Assembly (NCBI GenBank): GCA_023419055.1
Contig: JAEZYO010000116.1
Span: 1 to 13,086, forward strand
From: Pseudomonadota bacterium
GTDB lineage: Bacteria > Myxococcota > Polyangia > Polyangiales > Polyangiaceae
Direction: 5' to 3'
Length of the DNA stretch: 13,086 bases
The position numbers were made by a program, and so were the translations under genes. Below are positions 1 through 5,939 of the stretch, piece by piece. Position 1 is the first letter of the stretch. Each line of letters starts with the position of its first letter. The notes under the pieces are model-generated. The model worked only from the letters and a program-made list of their open reading frames with translations. It was not told the origin of the DNA and made no database searches.

Positions 1-2
1 AG

Positions 3-791
3 CTCGCCGCGTCGTACCCCATCGACTGGAACAGCACGCTCGACGCCGTGCGATCGCGCCGCAACTCGGACTCGCCCTCGACGCCCTCCGACGTCTACTA
101 CTACGGCCTGCTGAAGCCGGTCGCCACGTTCAATCAGTTCTGCGGAGGATCCTGCACCACCGGGATCGGCTTCGTCAGCAATCAGGCGTCGTACCGGGCA
201 GCGCTCGGCATCGGCTGGGCCGACAACGCGTCGACCACGACCATGGCCCACGAGCTCGGTCACAATCATGGCCGAAATCATGCTCCTTGCGGCGGACCTC
301 AGGGCGTCGATCAGAACTACCCGTACGAGGAAGCGCTCGTCGGGGTCTGGGGCTACGACTACCGGCAGAAGTTGTTGGTGGATCCCGGCAAGTACACCGA
401 CATCATGGGTTACTGCGGCAGCAAGTGGATCAGCGACTACACCTACGACGGCCTCTTGAATCGCATCGCTCAGGTGAACGGCGCGCTGAACCAGTTCTAC
501 TCTCCCGGGCTCGTGCAACCCTGGAGGGTGCTGCTCGTCGACTCGCACGGGCCGCGCTGGGGCTACCCCGTGGATGAACCGGTGCCGCCGAACGGTGAGC
601 CCGAGACCGCGGAGATCCTCGACGCCGACGGCAATCTCCTCACGGTCGTCGATGTTTACCGCACCGAGATCGGGGACTTCGACGGGGCGTCGATCCAGGT
701 GCCCGTACCCGAGCCCGGCTGGCACGCGGTGCGGGTCGCGGGGTATCCGCCGCTCGCTTTCGGGGCGCCGATCTCGCTGCCCACGCCTTGA
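3..791 (+). CDS. Secreted metzincin-like zinc metalloprotease, C-terminal part (5' end outside window)
   Basis: The frame is open to the left edge, so the gene starts upstream; the GTG at 48 is internal. The catalytic zinc motif HELGHNHGRNH lies at 249-281 and fits the metzincin pattern HExxHxxGxxH: three His ligands and the catalytic Glu. It is followed by APCGG. A candidate Met-turn, DIMGYC, lies at 399-416, about 40 residues on, as metzincins require. From about base 520 the protein changes to a beta-rich region (WRVLLVDSHGPRWGY, then repeated short hydrophobic strands), probably an accessory or targeting domain. No membrane segment is visible in this part. Such proteins are normally exported and degrade extracellular protein, but substrate and exact peptidase family (M66-like, M12-like or another) cannot be set from this fragment. 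The gene ends at TGA 789-791, 12 bases before a strong hairpin. The call as zinc protease is secure; the family is not. Confidence 0.82.
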   Translation, partial: LAASYPIDWNSTLDAVRSRRNSDSPSTPSDVYYYGLLKPVATFNQFCGGSCTTGIGFVSNQASYRAALGIGWADNASTTTMAHELGHNHGRNHAPCGGPQGVDQNYPYEEALVGVWGYDYRQKLLVDPGKYTDIMGYCGSKWISDYTYDGLLNRIAQVNGALNQFYSPGLVQPWRVLLVDSHGPRWGYPVDEPVPPNGEPETAEILDADGNLLTVVDVYRTEIGDFDGASIQVPVPEPGWHAVRVAGYPPLAFGAPISLPTP

Positions 792-803
792 GCGGAGAGC
801 TCC

Positions 804-839
804 AGAGCACCGATCGGTTTGGCAACCGATCGGTGTTCT
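804..839. terminator. Strong hairpin between convergent genes, probable bidirectional terminator
   Basis: A 16-bp stem (804-819 with 824-839, one G-U pair, otherwise perfect) has a 4-base loop TGGC. It lies just after the protease stop and between that gene and the leftward lipoprotein gene. The downstream tail (TCTCTAGTCCTTTG) is only modestly T-rich, so termination in the + direction is likely but not certain. The core CACCGATCGGTT also reads well on the other strand. Confidence 0.7.
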
Positions 840-888
840 CTAGTCCTTTGTCATCGGGGCGGCACGCGCCGCCCCGCCCCGCGGAAGT

Positions 889-1004
889 GACGCGCTTCGC
901 GATCCTCGAAGGAGGAAATTCCGCGGGGCCCCACCCCACGCGGCCGCTTTCCCCCGTCGGGGATCGACGCGCCGCGCGATCCTCGAAGGAGGGCGAAGCG
1001 CGTC
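889..1004. repeat. 116-bp element with 12-bp inverted ends and two 18-bp internal direct repeats (REP/MITE-like)
   Basis: The ends GACGCGCTTCGC (889-900) and GCGAAGCGCGTC (993-1004) are perfect reverse complements. Inside and overlapping them, CGCGATCCTCGAAGGAGG occurs at 898-915 and again at 975-992 as an exact 18-bp direct repeat, 77 bp apart. An 8-bp perfect hairpin (856-863 with 868-875, loop ACGC) precedes it, and 921-943 forms another stem with one bulge. No target-site duplication is apparent and no convincing ORF is encoded. It could be a small non-autonomous element, a REP-type structure or a structured 3' region of the converging transcripts. The repeats are seen directly; the mobile interpretation is inference. 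Confidence 0.6.
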
Positions 1005-1062
1005 GCGGCGGGCTCATTCGATCAAACCGTTTGTCGCTCTAGCCGCCCTGGGCGAGCGCTGC

Positions 1063-1584
1063 TCAGTAGTTCTCGCCCTTCTTCTTGGGCTTCGGTCTCA
1101 CGACGCGGAAAGGACGATTCAAGACGGGCTGCCCGTCGAGCGTGACGCGGACGCTCCAGTCGCCCAACGGATCGCCGGGGCGAAAGGCCAGCGGAATGTC
1201 GAGCGTGGTTTCGCCGGGGCGGGTGCTGACCTCTCCGAACTGCACGATGCGATCGAGCGCGAGCCCCTGGTCCCCGTCCGGGGGCGCGGAGGGGAGCGCC
1301 TTGACTCCGGCGTCGCTCGCCTTGAACGGCTGCGGCTTGCGGGGGCGTTCGAGCTCCCAGCGCACCTGACGCGGCGGGTCGGGCGGCGCACGAAACGTCA
1401 GCCTGATGACCATGCCCTTGCCCGGGGAGTCGGACTCGAGCGGGATCTCGCCGAGCTCCTGGATCTCCGGGCCGTAGAAGACGCCGAACTGCGCGCGCTT
1501 CAACCCGAAGGGTTCCTCGCCGGACCGCTTCGAGTCGCACGCCACGCTGGCGAGGGCGAGGGCCACGGCGAGAAGCACCTTCAC
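1063..1584 (-). CDS. Small lipoprotein of unknown function, last gene of the rsmA operon
   Basis: A 173-residue protein. The N-terminus MKVLLAVALALASVAC is a short lipoprotein signal: two charged-end residues, a hydrophobic core, and lipobox SVAC with the lipidated Cys at 16 followed by Asp. In E. coli an Asp at +2 retains lipoproteins in the inner membrane; whether that rule holds here is unknown. The mature part is soluble and beta-rich with no recognised domain; residues 55-70 and 135-160 look like strands of an Ig-like or FixG-like fold (LDIPLAFRPGDPLGDWSVRV). The C-terminus is basic (RPKPKKKGENY). The GTG start overlaps the stop of rsmA by 4 bases (GTGA) and has GGGAG 8 bases upstream on the minus strand, so translation is probably coupled. 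The product is unrecognised; operon position alone does not define a role in ribosome maturation. Confidence 0.8.
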   Translation of the reverse strand: MKVLLAVALALASVACDSKRSGEEPFGLKRAQFGVFYGPEIQELGEIPLESDSPGKGMVIRLTFRAPPDPPRQVRWELERPRKPQPFKASDAGVKALPSAPPDGDQGLALDRIVQFGEVSTRPGETTLDIPLAFRPGDPLGDWSVRVTLDGQPVLNRPFRVVRPKPKKKGENY

Positions 1585-2417
1585 CGCTCGAGCTCCCGGC
1601 TCATGCGCGCGAAGGCCTGCACGCTGAGCGTCTCTCCGCGCGCGTCGAGATCGATGCCGGCGCGCTCGGCGGCCAGAGCGACGGCTTCCTGATCCCGCCC
1701 GGGGATGTTGTGCCAGGCGTTCCGGAGCTTCTTCCTCCGCTGTTGGAACGCGCCGCGCACGAGCGCGCGAAAGATGGGGGTCTCCTCCGCGAGCGGCTCG
1801 GCGTGCGGGGTGAAGACCACCACCGCGGAGTCGACGCGCGGCTGCGGGTAGAACGCGCCGCGGCGGATCACGAGCGCTCGCTCGACGCGGTAGGCCGCCT
1901 GTACGAAGACGCTGAGCGCGCCGTAGTCTTCTTCTCCCGCGGAGGCGGCGAGGCGATCGGCGACCTCGAGCTGCACCAGGAACACGACCCTGGAGAGGAG
2001 CCCTCGCGCGTGCACCGCCTTCTCGATCAGGGGGCCGGTGATGTTGTACGGCAGGTTGCCGCAGAGCACGCGCGGGGCGGGGGAGTCCCCGAGCTCTGCC
2101 CCGACGTCGATGCCCTTCGCGTCGGCTTCTCGCAGGACGAGCTTGCCCGCCGCGAGCTCGCTCGCGAATTCGGCGGCCAGCACGGGCACCAGATCGCGGT
2201 CGCGCTCGACCGCGATGACGCGCGCGGCCCGTTCCAGCAAAGGGCGCGTCAGGGCGCCGAGCCCGGCGCCGAGCTCGAGCACGGTCGCACCCTCCGGGGT
2301 GCAGAGCTCGGCGAGCCGGCCGACGAGGTTACGATCTTCGAGGAAATTCTGCCCGAAGCTCGATTTCGGCGCCAATCGATGGCGCTCGAGCAGCTGCTTC
2401 GACGACGGGGTGCTCAC
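1581..2417 (-). CDS. rsmA: 16S rRNA adenine dimethyltransferase RsmA (KsgA)
   Basis: A 278-residue protein, the usual length of the family. RsmA uses S-adenosylmethionine to dimethylate the two adjacent adenines in the 3' terminal helix (helix 45) of 16S rRNA during late small-subunit assembly. Visible motifs in order: GQNFL (22-26), SAM-binding ELGAGLGALT (48-57), acidic E71 after strand 2 (AVERD), catalytic NLPY (121-124), and FYPQPRVDSAVV (189-200). The basic segment RRKKLRN (227-233) in the C-terminal helical domain is typical for rRNA contact. All key residues are present, so the enzyme should be active. The GTG start has a strong ribosome site, AAGGGAGG, 6 bases upstream, inside the end of the DUF58 gene, whose TGA overlaps this GTG by 4 bases. 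Loss of this enzyme gives kasugamycin resistance in other bacteria. Confidence 0.97.
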   Translation of the reverse strand: MSTPSSKQLLERHRLAPKSSFGQNFLEDRNLVGRLAELCTPEGATVLELGAGLGALTRPLLERAARVIAVERDRDLVPVLAAEFASELAAGKLVLREADAKGIDVGAELGDSPAPRVLCGNLPYNITGPLIEKAVHARGLLSRVVFLVQLEVADRLAASAGEEDYGALSVFVQAAYRVERALVIRRGAFYPQPRVDSAVVVFTPHAEPLAEETPIFRALVRGAFQQRRKKLRNAWHNIPGRDQEAVALAAERAGIDLDARGETLSVQAFARMSRELER

Positions 2418-3997
2418 GCCGCGCCTCCCTTGGTCTCGGGCTCGCGACCGAGCGCGGAAGCGCGCTTGCGGACGCGATCGGTCTTGATGCCGAGCCGCGA
2501 TAGCGCTCGTTCTCCGCGCTGCTGGGCGAGGCGGGCGCGCTGATCGAGCGCCTGGTTCACGACGGAGCCGACGGGGCTCTTCGGGGCCGGGAGCCCCGAG
2601 GCGTCCTGGAGCGTGAGCCAGCGCAGCTCGGGGCGGCGCCGAAACCGGCCGAGCAGGCGCTCGAGGTGCGGGCGCGTCAACGGATCGGGCGCGGGAGACC
2701 AGAGATAGATCAGGCTCGGCCGCGCGCCGCGCTCGTCGAGCTTGAGCAGCGCGCGCGCGAGCTCCGTGTCGGTGCGCGGCCTGTCCGGCTCGAGGCGCGG
2801 AGGCGAACCGATCCCGAACGCGGCGAGGTAGCGCCGCAGCGCGCGTTCACGCTTGGAGCCGGCGTGGGCCTCCGCCTTCGGAAAGGGCGCGCGCGCGAGC
2901 AAGCGCTCCGCTCGGCGCGCGATGCGGTCGAGCTCCGTCGGCTGGACCTTGCCGGCCGCGGCGGGATCGAGCGGCCGGAGGTGCTCGAGCACTCGGATCG
3001 CGACCTCGTTCTCGTCCAAGCTGCTGCGATCCGCGTCGGTGCACGCCGTCACTTCCGCGAGGGCGCTCAGCAGAGCGGCGCCGTGCTGGGTCGTGCGAGC
3101 CGGCTTGAGCCAGGCGAGCGTGCGCGCGCCCACCACCCCGAGCCCGACCGAGTCGCCGCGCGCGAGGTGTCGCAGCGCGACGCCGGCGACCTCGTCGATG
3201 GCCTTGTCGAGCGGTGAGTCGCCGAGCTCACCGCTCCAGAGCTCGACCGAGGCGTCGAGGAGGAGAAAGACCACGTCTCGCTCCTCGCGCTCGAACTCGC
3301 GCACCATCAGCTGCCCGCGTCTGGCCGAGGCTTTCCAGGCGATGCGCCGGAAGGGGTCACCCGCCTGGTGCTCGCGGAGCTCACGGAGCTGGTCGCCCTC
3401 GCCGGCCAGCCTGCCCGCGCGGCCCTGCTCGGCCTGACGCTGGCTCCGTCCGCCGCGCGCGGTGCGGGCGAAGGTGAGATACGGGCGCGGCAGCACCTCG
3501 ACGCCGTACGGGTTCGCGAAGGTGAGCGGCACCTCGAACAATCCAGGGCCCCCTTGGAGCTCGAGCGAGAGGCCGTGGAGGGCGTGCCGGCCCACGCGAA
3601 GCGCACGAACCCGAAGGGTGACGCGGAGCCGTCCGCCAGCCGGTACCTCGCCTTCGGTCGGCGCGATTTCGACCTGGAGCTCGGGGGAGCAGACCGGGCG
3701 CAACCCGGTGAAGCGAGCCGCCCGGTGGTCACGGTTTCGGATCTCGGCTTCGAGCTCGATCGATTCCCCCCGAGCCAGGCGGGCGAGCCGGCTCTCCCCG
3801 CGCCAGAGCATTTCGAAGCCGGCCGCGCGGATGCCGGCCACGCTGGTGCGCGTCGCGAGCCGACCGACCGCGAGCCCGAGCAGGAGCGCTCCGGCCCACC
3901 CCACGATCGACGGCGAGCGCAGGAGCACGCCGAGCGCCACCGCGACCAGGCTGGCGATGGCGATGGCGGCGCTTTCGCGGGTGGGGTGAGTCTGCAC
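2414..3997 (-). CDS. DUF58 membrane protein (MoxR-associated, vWA-like)
   Basis: A 527-residue protein from the chosen GTG. Two N-terminal membrane segments (about residues 9-27 and 30-47) are followed by a beta-rich region (about 75-175). The DUF58 signature is at 201-238: GDQLRELREHQAGDPFRRIA then WKASARRGQLMVREFERE. A strand VVFLLLDAS (242-250) matches the first strand of the vWA-like fold, but the metal site reads DASVE rather than DxSxS, so metal binding is doubtful. The charged 300-residue C-terminal half is less conserved. DUF58 proteins usually act with MoxR ATPases in envelope or protein-complex maturation; no MoxR is adjacent, though one begins near the right edge. An upstream GTG (4015) is in frame but lies within a likely -10 element, so 3997 is preferred. 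The open frame continues to 4630 only as antisense to the Omp85 gene. The stop overlaps rsmA. Confidence 0.9.
   Translation of the reverse strand: MQTHPTRESAAIAIASLVAVALGVLLRSPSIVGWAGALLLGLAVGRLATRTSVAGIRAAGFEMLWRGESRLARLARGESIELEAEIRNRDHRAARFTGLRPVCSPELQVEIAPTEGEVPAGGRLRVTLRVRALRVGRHALHGLSLELQGGPGLFEVPLTFANPYGVEVLPRPYLTFARTARGGRSQRQAEQGRAGRLAGEGDQLRELREHQAGDPFRRIAWKASARRGQLMVREFEREERDVVFLLLDASVELWSGELGDSPLDKAIDEVAGVALRHLARGDSVGLGVVGARTLAWLKPARTTQHGAALLSALAEVTACTDADRSSLDENEVAIRVLEHLRPLDPAAAGKVQPTELDRIARRAERLLARAPFPKAEAHAGSKRERALRRYLAAFGIGSPPRLEPDRPRTDTELARALLKLDERGARPSLIYLWSPAPDPLTRPHLERLLGRFRRRPELRWLTLQDASGLPAPKSPVGSVVNQALDQRARLAQQRGERALSRLGIKTDRVRKRASALGREPETKGGAA
2424..2431 (-). promoter_or_regulatory. 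Strong Shine-Dalgarno site fixing the rsmA GTG start
   Basis: On the minus strand the sequence AAGGGAGG sits 6 bases before the GTG of rsmA, within the last codons of the DUF58 gene. It decides the GTG at 2417-2415 as the start and allows re-initiation at the GTGA overlap. Confidence 0.8.
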
Positions 3998-4005
3998 CGT
4001 GGCGG

Positions 4006-4014
4006 AGCCTAGCA
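4006..4014 (-). promoter_or_regulatory. Probable extended -10 for the DUF58-rsmA-lipoprotein operon (leaderless start)
   Basis: The minus strand reads TGCTAGGCT, an extended -10 (TG-n-TAnnnT), whose last base is 8 bases before the GTG at 3997. Transcription would start at or within a couple of bases of the start codon. This agrees with the absence of a Shine-Dalgarno sequence there. No clear -35 is visible. Confidence 0.4.
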
Positions 4015-4049
4015 CTCTCGTACCCCGCCGCGCTCCTTCGATCCCGGCA

Positions 4050-4076
4050 TTGACAGAGCTCCGGGCGCCGTATTTG
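4050..4076 (+). promoter_or_regulatory. Putative promoter of the Omp85 gene, very short leader
   Basis: A consensus -35 TTGACA (4050-4055) and a -10-like TATTTG (4071-4076) are separated by 15 bases, 2 short of the ideal. The start would fall about 5 bases before the GTG at 4088, which lacks a ribosome-binding site. The exact consensus -35 makes a promoter plausible; the short spacer lowers certainty. Confidence 0.45.
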
Positions 4077-4087
4077 CTCGGGGCGCC

Positions 4088-5884
4088 GTGAAGCGCGCCC
4101 GAGCCCCCCTTGCCCTCGCGTGTGCGCTCGCGTGGCCGCTCGGGACCGCAATGGCCGAGCCTTCCGAAGCTCCGGCCAGCGGATATTCGAGCTACGAATC
4201 GGCGACGCTCGGCGCCATCCTCGAGGCGAGGGATCTCGAGCTCGATCCCGAGCCCGAAGGCAAGACCATCGAGAGCATCGAGATCGTCCGGCTCGAGGTC
4301 TTCGACGAGACCGACCCCGTCCCGGACTTCTTCAACATCTTCCACACGACGACGCGAGAGGTCGTGATCCGGCGCGAGCTCCTGTTCGGCACCGGGGAGC
4401 CATTCGAGCTCCGCAGCGTGGAAGAGACCGCGCGCAACCTGAGGGAGCGCCGCCAGCTCTCGCTCGTCCTGATCACGGCGGCGAAGGGCAGCGCGCCCGA
4501 TCGCACCCGGGTCATCGTCGTCGTGAAGGACGTCTGGAGCCTGCGGCTCAACTCGAACTTCGCCGTGGGGACCGGCGGGCTCAGCTACTTGCTCCTGAAC
4601 CCGAGCGAAGAGAACGCCTTCGGCACCCACGCGAGCGTGGGGGCGCTCTTCATTCTCTACCCGGAGAGTTATTCGATCGGCCTCTTGGCGTCACAGCGCC
4701 ACATCCTGGGCACCAGGCTCCAGGGCTCGCTCAGCGGCAGCCTGATTTACAACCGGGACAGCGGTCACATCGAGGGCTCGACGGGATACTTCACCTACGG
4801 TCAGCCGCTCTACGCGACCACGGTCGAGTGGGCCTTCGGCACCGCCATCGTCTGGCGGGACGAGATCACGCGCATCTACGAGGGGTCCGAGGTCAAGACC
4901 TTCGACGCCGAGAGCACCCCGGAGGACGACGCGCTCCCGATCGAGTACCAGAGCGACCGTCAGCTCGGCGGCTACGAGGTCACCCGCTCGTTCGGGCGCA
5001 CCCGCAAGTACGACTGGTCGCTCGGGGTCGAGGCGGATCGCCGGCGCTACCGGTACGTGCCGCCGCCCGGAACCTCGCGCGAGGTCGTGCGCGAGTTCGA
5101 GGAGGCGTGGCTCCCGGTGAGCGACACGCGCATCAGCCCCTTTTTGCAGTTTCAGACCTACTCGACCCGCTTTTTCACGACCATCGAGCTCGAGACGCTC
5201 GGGCTCCAGGAGGACTATCGCCTCGGCGCGGAGACGATCCTGCGCTTCTACCCGGCGAGCACGGCGGTCGGTTCGTCGCGCGACCTGATCGGAACTCTGG
5301 CGGGTGTCTCCTACACCACCACCTTCGGAGACGGGCTGCTTCGCGCGCTCGGCTCGAACACGCTCGAGTACGACCTGGGCGGAGAGCATCACGACGCGCT
5401 CGCGGTCGCGCGCTTGCGCGTCGCGTCGCCGCGTTTTTCGCTGGGGCGGCTGATCGTGGACGGCGTGTTCATGGATCGCTACGAGAACTACCTGCGCCGG
5501 AAGTTCTACCTCGGCGGTGACGGCCGCCTGCGGGGCTACCCTCAGAACGAGTTTTACGGTTCGACCGCCGCAGCGGCGAACGTCGAGCTTCGCACGACGT
5601 CGGTCGACATCCTCTCCGCGCAGGTCGGCCTCGCTGCCTTCTACGACGCGGGCGACGCGGCACAAGGGGTCGAGGCGCTCTCGCTGAAGCAGTCGGTCGG
5701 CGCCGGGCTCAGGATCCTCTTCCCGCAGGCGAATCGCGCCGTCTTTCGCTTCGACTGGGGCTTTCCGTTGTCGAGCGGTTACGCCACGCTGCCGGGGGCC
5801 TTCTTCGTCACGTTCGATCAGGCCTTCACGATGCCGGAGCTCGATACCCCGTCGGTGACGAGCTTCATCAGCTCGAGCGACTGA
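4088..5884 (+). CDS. Omp85/BamA-superfamily outer-membrane protein with one POTRA-like domain
   Basis: A 598-residue protein. The signal peptide MKRARAPLALACALAWPLGT ends at AMA|EP (cleavage after about 23), which supports the GTG start. Residues about 60-155 form a single POTRA-like unit (IESIEIVRLEVF; REVVIRRELLFGTGEPF; VEETARNLRERRQLSLVLI; RVIVVVKDVWSLRLN). The rest is an alternating beta-barrel. Conserved Omp85 barrel motifs are present: GGDGRLRGYP (476-485), carrying the RGY loop that folds into the barrel, and FYDAGD (518-523). The family inserts or translocates proteins at the outer membrane. BamA has five POTRAs and TamA three, so this is a minimal member, not the essential BamA. The last strand ends FFVTFDQAF, but about 18 polar residues follow, whereas most barrels end on the aromatic residue. 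It is divergent from the DUF58 operon with 90 bases between. Client proteins are unknown. Confidence 0.88.
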   Translation: MKRARAPLALACALAWPLGTAMAEPSEAPASGYSSYESATLGAILEARDLELDPEPEGKTIESIEIVRLEVFDETDPVPDFFNIFHTTTREVVIRRELLFGTGEPFELRSVEETARNLRERRQLSLVLITAAKGSAPDRTRVIVVVKDVWSLRLNSNFAVGTGGLSYLLLNPSEENAFGTHASVGALFILYPESYSIGLLASQRHILGTRLQGSLSGSLIYNRDSGHIEGSTGYFTYGQPLYATTVEWAFGTAIVWRDEITRIYEGSEVKTFDAESTPEDDALPIEYQSDRQLGGYEVTRSFGRTRKYDWSLGVEADRRRYRYVPPPGTSREVVREFEEAWLPVSDTRISPFLQFQTYSTRFFTTIELETLGLQEDYRLGAETILRFYPASTAVGSSRDLIGTLAGVSYTTTFGDGLLRALGSNTLEYDLGGEHHDALAVARLRVASPRFSLGRLIVDGVFMDRYENYLRRKFYLGGDGRLRGYPQNEFYGSTAAAANVELRTTSVDILSAQVGLAAFYDAGDAAQGVEALSLKQSVGAGLRILFPQANRAVFRFDWGFPLSSGYATLPGAFFVTFDQAFTMPELDTPSVTSFISSSD

Positions 5885-5911
5885 GCGCCCGCGGGTCAAG
5901 GGTCTCGCCGG

Positions 5912-5920
5912 TGCTATCCT
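5912..5920 (+). promoter_or_regulatory. Putative extended -10 upstream of the aromatic amino acid hydroxylase gene
   Basis: TGCTATCCT fits an extended -10 and lies 19 bases before the TTG start. It is followed by a ribosome site GAGG (5930-5933), 6 bases from the TTG, which decides that start. No good -35 is visible, as expected for an extended -10 promoter. The leader would be about 12 bases. Confidence 0.4.
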
Positions 5921-5939
5921 AGGCGAGTCGAGGTGCAGC

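Noticed and set aside
788..1042. Small + strand ORF in the gap after the protease gene
   Set aside because: It overlaps the terminator hairpin and repeat element, has low-complexity Pro/Arg/Ser content and no ribosome site.
1710..2543. 277-residue + strand frame opposite rsmA
   Set aside because: Shadow of rsmA, whose motifs are all conserved on the minus strand.
3998..4630. N-terminal extension of the DUF58 reading frame to 738 residues
   Set aside because: It runs antisense through the signal peptide and POTRA region of the Omp85 gene, shows no domain, and lies upstream of the likely promoter. The membrane segments begin just after the GTG at 3997.
4691..5899. 402-residue minus strand frame opposite the Omp85 gene
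   Set aside because: Shadow frame created by high GC content; the + strand has a signal peptide, POTRA unit and barrel motifs.
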